A DNA stretch of 33,698 nucleotides from Hydrogenophaga sp. (GTDB taxonomy: Bacteria; Pseudomonadota; Gammaproteobacteria; Burkholderiales; Burkholderiaceae_C). The position numbers were made by a program, and so were the translations under genes. How positions within the stretch are numbered: the stretch's first letter is position 1; each line of letters begins with the position of its first letter. Of this stretch, positions 7,848 through 16,488 are shown piece by piece. The notes under the pieces were generated by a model. It was not told the DNA's origin and did not search any database. It worked only from the letters and a program-made list of their open reading frames with translations. The stretch covers positions 1 through 33,698 of the forward strand of contig NZ_JAHCKK010000052.1 of NCBI RefSeq assembly GCF_026125825.1. Direction: 5' to 3'.

Positions 7848-8726
7848 TTATATGGCGCCTCCTCGGGACGACGACCCGCCGTCAACAGCAGCTCGTTGGG
7901 ACCCGTCCCAACCTGCCTGCGTGGTGAATGCCTGCAACCGATCCCGCATCTCGTCCCAGGCTGCTTCGGCCGACGCCGCGTCAAGATGACCGAGGAGCTG
8001 CAAGAGGGGGCTCGCCGAGCTGCGAACGAAGGCGAGATAGTGATCAACCGACGGCAGGTGGAACACCGCATCGAACGCCATTGTCGCGACGCTCTGGAAC
8101 CCCGCTGATTTGAAGAGTGCGTCGATCCGGCCCGGCTGCCCCAGGCTGAGCAGACCCCCGGGTAAAAATGGGTCGCGCGCCGGCAGGCCGGCGTGCTTGA
8201 GAGCCGTCGACATGAGGATGGTGAGGCAGGGATTCTTTTCTGGGCGAGAGAACACCATCGTGCACACGCCACCGCCGGGGCGCAGCGCGCGATGAATCTC
8301 GCGCAGTCCCCGCAGCGGGTCGGGAAAGAACATCAGACCGAGTCGGCATACCGCGACATCGAAGGAAGCCTCGGTGACGCCCAGATCTTCGCCATCGGCC
8401 ACCCGGGTCTCGACATGGCCGAAGCCGGCGTTGACTGCGTTCACCTGAGCCAGCGCGACGATCGCCGGCGAAAGATCGGTGGCGAGCACGTGGCCCTGTG
8501 GGCCTACCTGCGCCGCGATGTCAAGGGCCTGGTCGCCCGCTCCGGCCGCGACGTCGAGCACGCGTGAGCCCACAGTCACCCCGGCCATGCGGCACATGGC
8601 GTCGGTCGGCTTGCGCAGCCATGCGCGGATGTCCGTCGTGTGTGCGTTCCAGCCCGCAGCGGCCGTGTCCCACTGGATGCGCATGCCCGCCTTGAAGGCC
8701 TGTCCGTCGGTGATTGATGGGTTCAT
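7848..8726 (-). CDS. Class I SAM-dependent methyltransferase (probable 3' frameshift)
   Basis: 292 residues as read. The Rossmann fold motifs are clear: motif I VLDVAAGAGDQALDIA, the acidic residue after it in VLATDLS, the DGEDLGV loop and FDVAVCRLGLMFFPDP, as in UbiE-like enzymes. The substrate is not evident. The last ~20 residues look wrong: the frame ends TTQAGWDGSQRAAVDGGSS. A one-base shift near 7905 instead gives GPNELLLTAGRRP, the expected kind of family ending, and would stop at 7841. This is either a true frameshift or a base-call error. It is divergent from the LysR regulator at 8789, its likely controller. Confidence 0.8.
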   Translation of the reverse strand: MNPSITDGQAFKAGMRIQWDTAAAGWNAHTTDIRAWLRKPTDAMCRMAGVTVGSRVLDVAAGAGDQALDIAAQVGPQGHVLATDLSPAIVALAQVNAVNAGFGHVETRVADGEDLGVTEASFDVAVCRLGLMFFPDPLRGLREIHRALRPGGGVCTMVFSRPEKNPCLTILMSTALKHAGLPARDPFLPGGLLSLGQPGRIDALFKSAGFQSVATMAFDAVFHLPSVDHYLAFVRSSASPLLQLLGHLDAASAEAAWDEMRDRLQAFTTQAGWDGSQRAAVDGGSSSRGGAI

Positions 8727-8749
8727 GTCGTCGGCCTAGGCTCAAAGGC

Positions 8750-8769
8750 TTTGCGGCGTAAGGCGCAAA
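8750..8769. promoter_or_regulatory. Inverted repeat in the methyltransferase/LysR divergent promoter
   Basis: TTTGCG and CGCAAA separated by 8 bp form a perfect dyad in the 62-bp gap between the methyltransferase and the LysR gene. LysR-type regulators usually bind such a dyad in the shared promoter and control both genes. The exact T-N11-A pattern was not found, so the assignment is positional. Confidence 0.45.
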
Positions 8770-8788
8770 ACTGCACAATGGGGCCGCA

Positions 8789-9700
8789 ATGGCGCATACC
8801 CCCCACAGCTTCGACTGGGACGATCTCAAGCATCTGCTTGCCGTCGCGCGCCACGGCAGCACGCTGGCAGCCGGCCGTGCGTTGGGCGTCGACCAATCGA
8901 CGGTGCAACGGCGGCTCGTCGAGCTCGAACGGCGCATCGGGCAAGCGCTGGTGCAGCGCGAGCCGAGCGGGTATCGACTGACCGAGTTCGGGCAGGCGCT
9001 GCTGCCGTACGCTGAGCGCGTCGAGCACGCCGTGACGGCGTTCGAACAGCACATCGCGACCGCTACCGCCGACATTGCGGGCGTCATCCGCGTGACCTGT
9101 CCCGAACCCATCGTCTTTCGGATCACGCAATCGACGTTGCTGGAACGGTTTCACGCCCTTCACCCGGCGCTGCAAGTGCATTTCGTCATGAGCGACAAAT
9201 ACATCGACCTGATGAGAGGCGAAGTCGACGTGGCCCTTCGTTCCGGTGACACCGATGACGGCGAGCTCGTCGGACGAAAGATCGGCGATTCGATCTGGGC
9301 GATCTACGCCAGCCGGGCGTACATCGAGCGCCACGGTCGACCGGAAAGACTCGAAGATCTGGCGCAACACGCGCTGGTCGGGTTCGATGACACGATGGCC
9401 AAACACCGTATCGCAGCGTGGCTGCACAAGGTCGCACCGAACGCCACCTTGGTCGCGCGCAGCAACAGCGTGTTGGGCTTGGTCTACTCCGCCAAAGCGG
9501 GGGTCGGCGTGGCGCCCCTGCCCATCGCCCTGGGCGACGCCGAACCGGATCTCGTTCGAGTCATCGAGCCTGTCGCGGAACTCACCCGCATCTGGCGCGT
9601 TCTGACGACGCCGGAATTGCGGCGCACGCCGCGTGTGTCCGCGTTCTTCGACTTCATCGTCAGCGAAATAGAGACGCTTCGCCCGATCATCACTGGCTGA
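8789..9700 (+). CDS. LysR-family transcriptional regulator
   Basis: 303 residues. The N-terminal winged helix (about 8-67) reads LKHLLAVARHGSTLAAGRAL, then DQSTVQRRLVELERRIGQAL. It is followed by a substrate-binding domain (about 95-295) with GVIRVTCPEP and VDVALRSGD. The length and order are those of LysR-type regulators, close to the subgroup that represses or activates a divergent neighbour. The neighbour is the methyltransferase gene, and a dyad sits between them. The effector is unknown. The 281 bases after its stop, up to hmp, hold nothing recognisable. Confidence 0.9.
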   Translation: MAHTPHSFDWDDLKHLLAVARHGSTLAAGRALGVDQSTVQRRLVELERRIGQALVQREPSGYRLTEFGQALLPYAERVEHAVTAFEQHIATATADIAGVIRVTCPEPIVFRITQSTLLERFHALHPALQVHFVMSDKYIDLMRGEVDVALRSGDTDDGELVGRKIGDSIWAIYASRAYIERHGRPERLEDLAQHALVGFDDTMAKHRIAAWLHKVAPNATLVARSNSVLGLVYSAKAGVGVAPLPIALGDAEPDLVRVIEPVAELTRIWRVLTTPELRRTPRVSAFFDFIVSEIETLRPIITG

Positions 9701-9981
9701 TGGAAACGACCTTCACTCGCACCACCGACCAGGTTTCATTCCCCGCCGCAAGGACCTTTAGCCAGTGCCTACTCAAACCCGATTGCAAGTCCCCCTCGAG
9801 CGTTTCATTCTTGCGCCCGCGCCTGACTCAGAAGCAGGATCTTCACGTTTGTCCCGACTCCCTGCCGGTCTGGGCGCGCCGAGAAGGGCAATGCGAGGAC
9901 TACGCAACTACTTCGATATGCTAAACATCATCGCAGAAGGTTGATGAACCGCTGTTTTTTTGTAGGCTGAAGCAAAAGGGA

Positions 9982-11175
9982 TCAGCCCGCCACGCTCAGC
10001 GACTCCAGCGGCCCGAAGAACTCGTAGCGCAACTGCGCTTCGGGGATCCCCAACGCGCGGCCGCTGGCGTAGACCGATTTCATGAAAGGCTTGGGGCCGA
10101 GAAAGTACAGGTCAACATCCCGGTCGGCCGGCAGCTGTTCGGCCAGCAGCGCTTCGGTCACGAAACCCATCGCATGCGGCTGGTCGGTCTCGCGCGGTTC
10201 GTCATACACGTAGAAGGGCTGCACATTGCCGTGTGCCGCAGCGAGACTCTCGACACGCTCACGGAAAGCGTGAATGCCACCGTGTCTCGCCGCGTGAATG
10301 AAGTGGATGGGTCGACCGCTGGCGGCGCTGGCCTCCAGCATGCTCATGGCCGGCGTGATACCGACACCCCCCGTGACCAGCACCAGCGGCCGGCGTGCTT
10401 GCGTGTCCAGCAGGAAATCACCGCACGGCGCCTGGGCCTGCACCTCCATGCCCACCTGCAGGTGGTCGTGCAGCCAGTTGGACGCGTGGCCGCCGGCCTC
10501 GCGCTTGACGCTGATGCGGTACCAGGGTTTGCCCGGCGCATCCGACAGCGAGTAGTTGCGCCGCACGGCCTGGCCGTCGATCTCGAGCACGAGCGTGAGG
10601 TACTGCCCCGGCGTGAACGCGAGCAGGGCCTGACCGTCCACGGGCTCCAGGTAGAACGAGGTGATCAGTTCACTCTCCACCACTTTGCGCGACAGGCGCA
10701 GCGTGCGCGTGCCGCGCCACCCGCCTTCGCGCGCCGCGTTGGCGGCATACACCTGCTCCTCGGCGTCGATCAGCAACTGCGCCAGTGCGCCGTAGGCTTC
10801 GCCCCAGGCGGCGAGGATATCGTCGCTGGCCACCTCACCCAGCACCTCGCGGATCGCCTTCAACAGGCAGGCGCCCACGATGGGGTAGTGCTCGGGCAGC
10901 ACGCCAAGGGCGGCGTGCTTCTGCACGATGCGCGGCAGCGCCGGCGCGATGGCGTCGAGGTTGTCGATGTGCGTGGCGTAGGCCAGCACCGCACCGGCCA
11001 GCGCGCGCGCCTGGCTGCCTTGGGCCTGGTGGGCCTCGTTGAAGAAGGCCTTGACCTCGGGGTGGTCGCGAAACATCAGCGCATAGAAGTGCCGGGTGAT
11101 GGCCTCGCCCTGCTGCTTGAGCAGCGGCACGGTGGCTTTGACGAGGGCAATGGTCTGGGCGGAGAACTGGGGCAT
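9982..11175 (-). CDS. hmp: Flavohemoglobin, NO dioxygenase
   Basis: 397 residues, full length. The globin domain (1-140) has the distal FYALMF region and the proximal His in VQKHAALGV. The FAD domain (about 150-255) has RNYSLSDAPG and ISVKREAGGHASNWLH. The NAD domain (260-397) has VLVTGGVGITPAMSML and the C-terminal YEFFGPLE. It oxidises NO to nitrate with O2 and NAD(P)H in the cytoplasm. The ATG at 11175 lacks a strong ribosome site. A sigma-54 promoter and NorR sites lie directly upstream, so NorR is the probable activator, as for Pseudomonas fhp and its regulator FhpR. Confidence 0.95.
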   Translation of the reverse strand: MPQFSAQTIALVKATVPLLKQQGEAITRHFYALMFRDHPEVKAFFNEAHQAQGSQARALAGAVLAYATHIDNLDAIAPALPRIVQKHAALGVLPEHYPIVGACLLKAIREVLGEVASDDILAAWGEAYGALAQLLIDAEEQVYAANAAREGGWRGTRTLRLSRKVVESELITSFYLEPVDGQALLAFTPGQYLTLVLEIDGQAVRRNYSLSDAPGKPWYRISVKREAGGHASNWLHDHLQVGMEVQAQAPCGDFLLDTQARRPLVLVTGGVGITPAMSMLEASAASGRPIHFIHAARHGGIHAFRERVESLAAAHGNVQPFYVYDEPRETDQPHAMGFVTEALLAEQLPADRDVDLYFLGPKPFMKSVYASGRALGIPEAQLRYEFFGPLESLSVAG

Positions 11176-11211
11176 GAGGGCGCAACGGTTGAATGAAGAG
11201 GCCTATGGCTA

Positions 11212-11227
11212 TTCAACAAACGTGCCA
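11212..11227 (-). promoter_or_regulatory. Sigma-54 promoter for hmp
   Basis: On the minus strand TGGCACGTTTGTTGAA matches the sigma-54 consensus TGGCACG-N4-TTGCW, with one mismatch in the -12 element (TTGA for TTGC). The start site would fall near 11201, giving a leader of about 26 bases before the hmp ATG. The NorR enhancer sites lie 63-115 bp upstream, the normal distance for a sigma-54 activator. Confidence 0.8.
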
Positions 11228-11263
11228 TATGAATGGTGCCAGCAAGTACTTGATCTGCAAAGA

Positions 11264-11316
11264 GGTTTTTTTGATCGTGGTTAAATTGACCACCGTTCAA
11301 TGATGTCTTTTTGACC
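11264..11316. promoter_or_regulatory. Three NorR enhancer sites (GT-N7-AC)
   Basis: The central site is a perfect dyad, GTGGT-N7-ACCAC (11277-11293), containing the GGT-N7-ACC NorR core at 11279-11291. A second site at 11304-11316 reads TGT-N7-ACC. A third at 11264-11276 reads GGT-N7-ATC, with one mismatch. E. coli NorR needs three such sites to assemble on DNA. They lie between divergent hmp and norR, so they can serve the hmp sigma-54 promoter and possibly norR autoregulation. Confidence 0.8.
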
Positions 11317-11329
11317 ACGCGTTGTCCTC

Positions 11330-12871
11330 ATGACCACACCAGCCGCCGCCGACGACAGGCACTTCAAATCGCTGCTGGCCGCGGTGCGCGGCCTGGTGGC
11401 CTGCGACGCGGCGGTGCTGCTGCGCCTGCATGACGACGCCTTGATGCCGGTGGCCGTGGACGGCCTCACCGAAGAGGCCATGGGTCGCCGCTTCCCCGTT
11501 GCGGCCCATCCGCGCCTCGCGCAGTTGCTGGGCAGCTCGCAGAGCTTGCGCTTTGCCGCGGACTGCGGCTTGCCCGATCCCTACGACGGCCTGGTGGCCG
11601 GGCAGCGCGAACTGCTGGCCGTGCACGACTGCATGGGCGCACCGCTGCGCCACGCCGGCAAGCTGTGGGGGTTGGTGACGCTGGATGCGCTGAATTCACA
11701 CGCCTTCGACGCCGTGGCCCCGCCGCAGCTGCAGGCGGTGGTGGCGTTGCTGGAAGCCGGCATCGAAGCCAGCGAGGCCTTGCACGCGGCCCACGCGCGC
11801 GCCGCGCACGAGCAGGCGCTGGCACGCGAGCGCCGCGCTGGCGTGGCCGCACCGCGCGAACTCCTGGGCAAGAGCGCGGCGATGCAGCAGCTCAAGCGCG
11901 AGATCGACACCGTGGCCGCGTCCGACCTCACGGTGCTGATCCTCGGTGAGACCGGCGTGGGCAAGGAACTGGTGGCGCAGCGGCTGCACCTGCGTTCCTC
12001 GCGCGCCGAGCAGGCGCTGGTGCAGATCAATTGCGCCGCGCTGCCCGAGGGCCTGGCCGACAGCGAACTGTTCGGCCACAAGAAAGGCGCGTTCACCAGC
12101 GCGGTGCAAGACCGCGTGGGCAAGTTCGAACTGGCCGATGGTGGCACGCTGTTCCTGGACGAGGTGGGTGAGCTCTCGCTCCCGGTGCAGGCCAAGCTGC
12201 TGCGCGTGTTGCAAAGCGGCGAGCTGCAGCGCCCCGGCAGCGACAAGCAGTTGCGCGTGGACGTGCGCGTGCTGGCGGCCACCAACCGCGACTTGCGCGG
12301 CGAAGTGGCGGCCGGGCGTTTCCGCGCCGACCTGTACCACCGCCTCTCGGTCTATCCGCTGCAGGTGCCGCCGCTGCGCGAACGGGGCCGCGATGTGCTG
12401 ACCCTGGCAGGCAGTTTCCTGGAAGAGAACCAGCACCGCCTGGGCGCGCGCAACCTGCGCCTGACGCCCGAAGCCAACGCGGCGCTGCTCGCGCACGGGT
12501 GGCCTGGCAACGTGCGCGAACTCGAACACCTGCTCAGTCGCGCAGCGCTGCGTGCCTTCTCGGAGCAGGGGCGCAGTGGACGCTGGATCGGTATTGAGTC
12601 TCGGCATCTGGCGCTTCAGGTCACCGGCGCGTCGGTCGGGCCGACAGGGGTCGAAGAAGGCTTGGCCCCTGCCTCGGGGGGCCTGCGCGCCGCCACCGAG
12701 GCATTCCAGCGCCGCTGGATGAAGGCGGCGATCGCGCGCCACCAGGGCTCGCTGGCACGCGCGGCCGAGGAGGCCGGCATGGACCGCAGCAATTTCCACC
12801 GCCTGGCCCGGCGCATGAGGTTGATCTCCACGGAAGAGAAACCGTCCAGCGCTCAGCCTGGACGCCAGTGA
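11330..12871 (+). CDS. norR: NorR, NO-responsive sigma-54 activator
   Basis: 513 residues. The N-terminal GAF domain (about 10-165) binds a mononuclear iron that senses NO in this family. The AAA+ domain (about 180-415) has Walker A GETGVGKE, Walker B GGTLFLDEVGEL and the arginine finger region GRFRADLYHRLSVYP. A Fis-type helix-turn-helix sits at the C-terminus (LARAAEEAGMDRSNFHRLARRM). The sigma-54 contact loop reads GAFTSA instead of the usual GAFTGA. It is divergent from hmp, with its own binding sites between them. An ATG start at 11330 gives the expected family length; the ribosome site is weak. Confidence 0.92.
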   Translation: MTTPAAADDRHFKSLLAAVRGLVACDAAVLLRLHDDALMPVAVDGLTEEAMGRRFPVAAHPRLAQLLGSSQSLRFAADCGLPDPYDGLVAGQRELLAVHDCMGAPLRHAGKLWGLVTLDALNSHAFDAVAPPQLQAVVALLEAGIEASEALHAAHARAAHEQALARERRAGVAAPRELLGKSAAMQQLKREIDTVAASDLTVLILGETGVGKELVAQRLHLRSSRAEQALVQINCAALPEGLADSELFGHKKGAFTSAVQDRVGKFELADGGTLFLDEVGELSLPVQAKLLRVLQSGELQRPGSDKQLRVDVRVLAATNRDLRGEVAAGRFRADLYHRLSVYPLQVPPLRERGRDVLTLAGSFLEENQHRLGARNLRLTPEANAALLAHGWPGNVRELEHLLSRAALRAFSEQGRSGRWIGIESRHLALQVTGASVGPTGVEEGLAPASGGLRAATEAFQRRWMKAAIARHQGSLARAAEEAGMDRSNFHRLARRMRLISTEEKPSSAQPGRQ

Positions 12872-12988
12872 CCACGCTGCACCAGCGCGTTTGCGATCAC
12901 TGAAGCAATCGGTGCACAACCAACGCGCCGCTGAAAGCCGACGATGCACTGCCGCGATCAGTTAAGAGGCTTGATTCCCTTGGTCGCC

Positions 12989-13118
12989 AACCAGTCAACG
13001 TCCGAGCATTTGCAGAAGCTGCAGGCGGGACAACTGCTCTATGCGCGGTGGTGAGCCACACAGCCTGCACGCGCTGGAAGATGCCTGCGTGCTAGTCACC
13101 ATCGTGCAGGGGACATGA
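12989..13118 (+). pseudogene. Remnant of a small cupin gene, frameshifted
   Basis: One frame gives EHLQKLQAGQLLYA up to about 13043. A neighbouring frame then gives RGGEPHSLHALEDACVLVTI and stops at 13118. Joined, these resemble the C-terminal half of a small cupin (AGQLLY, GGEPH, LEDA.VLVTI). The 5' half is not recognisable upstream. The identification is by eye from the cupin-like pattern, and the frameshift is inferred from it. The 117 bases from the norR stop to here show nothing else. Confidence 0.45.
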
Positions 13119-13154
13119 TGGACGACGCATGCGTGTTGCGCGCAGGAGGTCGGC

Positions 13155-13262
13155 ATGAACTGCGGCTTGCAATTGGCACCGCACTTGCTCGCACCTGAAC
13201 GTTTTCTGCCGAGCCCTTGCCATCGTGATGCTGGCCAAAGCAATGTCTACGTCGCCTGGTGA
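13155..13262 (+). CDS. Small ORF with an ideal ribosome binding site, 35 aa
   Basis: ATG 13155 is preceded by AGGAGG at the right distance (5 bases) and opens MNCGLQLAPHLLAPERFLPS, ending at a TGA at 13260-13262. No family is recognised. The strong ribosome site suggests that this start was real, but the short length and its place in a decayed stretch suggest the beginning of a larger lost gene. From 13263 to 13528 I see no gene, no FNR box and no sigma-54 promoter, although the oxidase operon must be read from somewhere in it. Confidence 0.3.
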   Translation: MNCGLQLAPHLLAPERFLPSPCHRDAGQSNVYVAW

Positions 13263-13528
13263 CGCAGCGAGCAAGCGGGGTTCACCGCAGCAGGCGCCAG
13301 CCCATTGTTTGACGCGCTTTGAAACGCTCTTTAAGATCGATACAGCGCGCATCTTCAGGAACGATCACTTGCAGTCCTTTCGGGTCGTGATTTTCCTTCC
13401 AAGTGGATCCCGGCTCCGCGCTGCAGAAAGCGAGTAGCGATGACATGTGATTCGAGGGCCTATGGGCCCCAGATCCGCGTGGCGCAAAAGTTGCGACCGG
13501 TCTGCAAGCAGCTCACGTGGAGCCACTG

Positions 13529-15181
13529 ATGGACAGCGCCATCCTCAGCCTGCTGGGCGCATTCCTCCTGTCGATCATCGGCCTGTTCATCTTCATCTGG
13601 TCCATGCGAAGCGGACTGCTGGTGGAGAATTCGAAAGCGGCTTCTGTCATCTTTGCACGCGGCGAGATCGGCAAAGTGGACGACCCGGCGCTGGGCGATG
13701 CAGCGCGAGAGTCGATGCAGGCGGCGGCCACGCAATCGGGCATCGAACCGCACGCCGCCGACCCCGATGAAATGCACGCCCGCCTGGAGGCCGATACCTC
13801 TACCGCGTTTCCGGTGTTCATGTTCATCGCGTTCGCATGCGCCTGGTTGCTGCTCGGCTCCGTCGCTGGCTTGGTGTCTTCCATCAAGCTGCACGAGCCC
13901 GACTGGCTGGTCAGCGAGGCCTGGATGACCTTCGGACGCCTGCGCAGCGTCCACCTCAATGCGGTGCTCTACGGGTGGATCACCAACGCGGCGCTGGGCA
14001 TGATTCTCTGGTTGCTGCCCCGGCTGCTGCGAACGCGCCTGCTCGGCGGGATCTGGGCCATGCTTGGCGGGGCGCTCATCAACACCGGAATTGCCGGTGG
14101 CGTGGGTGCCATCGCGGTGGGATGGACCGATGGCATGGAGTATCTGGAGATCCCGTGGCAGATCGGCATCTTTATCTTTCTCGGCTTCGCTCTCGTCATC
14201 CTGCCGGTGCTGTTCACGCTGGTCAACCGCAAGGTAGAGCACATGTACGTGAGCGTCTGGTACATGGTGGCGGCGTTGTTGTGGATCGCGTTGCTCTACC
14301 TGGTTGGCAAGATGCCTGGCGTACACACCGGTGTCCAGCAGGCGACCACCAACTGGTGGTACGGCCACAACGTGCTGGGCCTGTGGTTCACGCCGGTCAG
14401 CGTGGGCGCCATCTACTACTTCCTGCCCAAGATCATCGGCCGCCCGGTGCGCTCCTACAACGTGTCCATTCTCGGCTTCTGGACGCTGGCCTTTTTTTAC
14501 GGCCAGGTGGGTGGGCATCATCTGGTGGGAGGCCCGGTCCCTGGATGGCTGGTCACGCTGTCGATCGTGCAAAGCATGATGATGATCATTCCGGTGATCG
14601 CCTTCACCATCAACATGGCTTTGACGATGCAGGGGCGCATGCATCTGGCGCGCTATTCACCGACGCTGCGCTTCATGATGTTCGGCGGCCTCATGTACAT
14701 GCTCTCCTCGCTCCAGGGATCGTTCGAGGCCTTGCGCAGCGTCAACCAGATCACCCATTTCACGCACTTCACCGTGGCGCATGCGCATCTGGGTGCCTAC
14801 GCCTTCGTCACCATGGTGTTGTTCGGCGCCATCTATTTCATGATGCCTCGGGTGCTGAACTGGGAGTGGCCGTACCCGCGCCTGATCAGCTTGCATTTCT
14901 GGTTGGCGGCGATCGGTGCCTCCATCTACTTCGTTGGACTGTCGATCGGCGGTTGGCTGCAAGGCTTGGCCATGCTCGATGCCGCGCGGCCCTTCATGGA
15001 CTCCGTCACGCTGACCTACCCCTATCTGAAATGGCGCAGTGTCGGAGGCGCTTTGATGGTCGCCAGCCACGTTGTGTTCGTCGGCCACTTCCTGGCGATG
15101 GCCTTGCGCTTCGGCCCCACGCGCGCGGGTGCGGCGCTCTTCTGGCAGCAGGGCCAGCAGGAGCTCTCGCATGGAAAATGA
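13529..15181 (+). CDS. cbb3-type oxidase subunit I (CcoN-like) with CcoS-like N-terminal extension
   Basis: 550 residues against about 475 for ordinary CcoN. The catalytic core is present: a low-spin heme His in LRSVHLNAVLYGW, the CuB His in NWWYGHNVLGLWFTP, the cross-link Tyr and two CuB His in FFYGQVGGHHL, and the heme ligands in FTVAHAHLGAYAF. The active-site Tyr argues for an O2 reductase rather than NorB. The first ~90 residues are extra: one membrane helix then IFIWSMRSGLLVENSKA, which resembles the assembly protein CcoS (one helix, then W-A-x-R-S-G). ATG 13529 follows GGAG; a GTG at 13517 is possible. The gene overlaps ccoO by 11 bases. Confidence 0.85.
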   Translation: MDSAILSLLGAFLLSIIGLFIFIWSMRSGLLVENSKAASVIFARGEIGKVDDPALGDAARESMQAAATQSGIEPHAADPDEMHARLEADTSTAFPVFMFIAFACAWLLLGSVAGLVSSIKLHEPDWLVSEAWMTFGRLRSVHLNAVLYGWITNAALGMILWLLPRLLRTRLLGGIWAMLGGALINTGIAGGVGAIAVGWTDGMEYLEIPWQIGIFIFLGFALVILPVLFTLVNRKVEHMYVSVWYMVAALLWIALLYLVGKMPGVHTGVQQATTNWWYGHNVLGLWFTPVSVGAIYYFLPKIIGRPVRSYNVSILGFWTLAFFYGQVGGHHLVGGPVPGWLVTLSIVQSMMMIIPVIAFTINMALTMQGRMHLARYSPTLRFMMFGGLMYMLSSLQGSFEALRSVNQITHFTHFTVAHAHLGAYAFVTMVLFGAIYFMMPRVLNWEWPYPRLISLHFWLAAIGASIYFVGLSIGGWLQGLAMLDAARPFMDSVTLTYPYLKWRSVGGALMVASHVVFVGHFLAMALRFGPTRAGAALFWQQGQQELSHGK

Positions 15182-15818
15182 GATCAAGCTGGCGGCCGGT
15201 GCCATGGTGTCTCTGGCCGTGGCAACGGCCGCCTTGGTCGTCATGCCCTACATCGAGGTTCGCGACATTCCCAAGCCGCCCGCCCTCAAGGAATACACCA
15301 CCGCTCAGTTGCGTGGGCGGGCGGTGTACATCGCCAACGGCTGCGTCTATTGCCACAGCCAGCAACCACGCACGCGCAGCTTCGGGCCCGACTTCGAGCG
15401 CGGATGGGGGCGCGCATCGGTGCCGGGCGATTATTTCTACGACAAGCCCCATCTGCTGGGCAGCATGCGCACGGGCCCGGACCTGCTGAACATCGGCGCG
15501 CGCCAGCCCAGCAAGGACTGGCATCTGGGCCACCTCTACCAGCCGCGCGCCTATTCGCCGGGTTCGAACATGCCGTCGTACCCGTACTTGTTCGACATCA
15601 AGGAGGCGGCCGACGACGGTGAGGAGGTTCTGGCCCTGCCGCCGGGGTATGCCCCCAAGGGCCGCGTGGTCGTGCCCAAGCCCGAGGCCCTGGATCTGGT
15701 GCGGTATCTGCAGGCGCTGAATCGCACCTACCCCATCCTGCCTCCACCACCACCTGCACCTTCACCGGAGGGCGATGCCCAGGTGCCGCCGAAGGTCGCG
15801 CCGGCCGCCGGCTCCTGA
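15171..15818 (+). CDS. cbb3-type oxidase subunit II (CcoO-like), monoheme cytochrome c
   Basis: 215 residues. One N-terminal membrane anchor (about 6-26) is followed by a periplasmic cytochrome c domain with heme motif CVYCH and typical CcoO landmarks: YDKPHLLGSMRTGPDL, DWHLGHLYQPR and the axial Met in PGSNMPSYPYLF. The C-terminus ends in a Pro-rich tail. The start codon overlaps the end of the subunit I gene and is preceded by AGGAG, so the two are co-translated. It passes electrons to the heme-copper site of subunit I. No CcoQ gene follows. Confidence 0.88.
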   Translation: MENEIKLAAGAMVSLAVATAALVVMPYIEVRDIPKPPALKEYTTAQLRGRAVYIANGCVYCHSQQPRTRSFGPDFERGWGRASVPGDYFYDKPHLLGSMRTGPDLLNIGARQPSKDWHLGHLYQPRAYSPGSNMPSYPYLFDIKEAADDGEEVLALPPGYAPKGRVVVPKPEALDLVRYLQALNRTYPILPPPPPAPSPEGDAQVPPKVAPAAGS

Positions 15819-15837
15819 GCACAGGCGGGAACTGAGC

Positions 15838-16446
15838 ATGTCAAACGAAACCGACCCCCATCGACCACCGCAGGAGCGCGAAAACGCCGAGCCGGACGAA
15901 GTGCGTCGACCGATGCCACTGGTGGTCGCAGCGGTCGCCGTCGGCATGGTGCTGTTCGGAGCGGCCTATATTTTGCTGTCAGACCCGTTTGGCACGTCAG
16001 GGCTCGGCGACCGCCGAACGGTCGCCGAGCTGTCCGGCCCCGCGCCTGCCGCTGGCGGCGCCCAACCTGACGGCAAGCAGCTCTACACCGCGAACTGCGT
16101 GGCCTGCCATCAGGCCACCGGCAAAGGGCTGCCCGGCGTTTTCCCACCGCTCGATGGATCGGAATGGGTTGTCGGCGATCCGCGCCTGGTGGCCAACATC
16201 CTGCTGCATGGCGTCACCGGCGAGATGGAGGTCGCCGGTGCGGTCTACAAGGGTGCGATGCCTGCATTCAATCAACTGGGCGATCCGGAGTTGGCAGCGC
16301 TCGCAAGCTACATCCGCGGCAATTGGTCGAACAAGGCCGAGCCGATCCAGCCGGAACTGTTCGACCAGGAGCGCAAGGGGAATCCCCGCACAGCACCGTT
16401 TGCAGGTGGCGCGGAATTGAAAGCCCTGACCGCCAAGACCTCCTGA
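15838..16446 (+). CDS. Membrane-anchored monoheme cytochrome c, CcoP-like
   Basis: 202 residues: a charged N-terminus, one membrane helix (about 27-45, LVVAAVAVGMVLFGAAYIL), then one cytochrome c domain with CVACH and an axial Met in YKGAMPAFNQL. True CcoP has two CxxCH motifs; here there is one, so this is a reduced form or an unrelated electron donor recruited to the operon. It lies 19 bases after subunit II, on the same strand, and is followed by the SCO gene. The role as electron entry subunit is inferred from the operon. Confidence 0.82.
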   Translation: MSNETDPHRPPQERENAEPDEVRRPMPLVVAAVAVGMVLFGAAYILLSDPFGTSGLGDRRTVAELSGPAPAAGGAQPDGKQLYTANCVACHQATGKGLPGVFPPLDGSEWVVGDPRLVANILLHGVTGEMEVAGAVYKGAMPAFNQLGDPELAALASYIRGNWSNKAEPIQPELFDQERKGNPRTAPFAGGAELKALTAKTS

Positions 16447-16488
16447 GCCGGCAAGGTCCATCCCGTGCGTGATGACTGGCGGTTCACC

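Noticed and set aside
13529-15181. Subunit I as a nitric oxide reductase (NorB)
   Set aside because: The CcoN active-site Tyr before GGHHL is kept, NorB-type Glu-rich motifs are absent, and a CcoO-type subunit follows.
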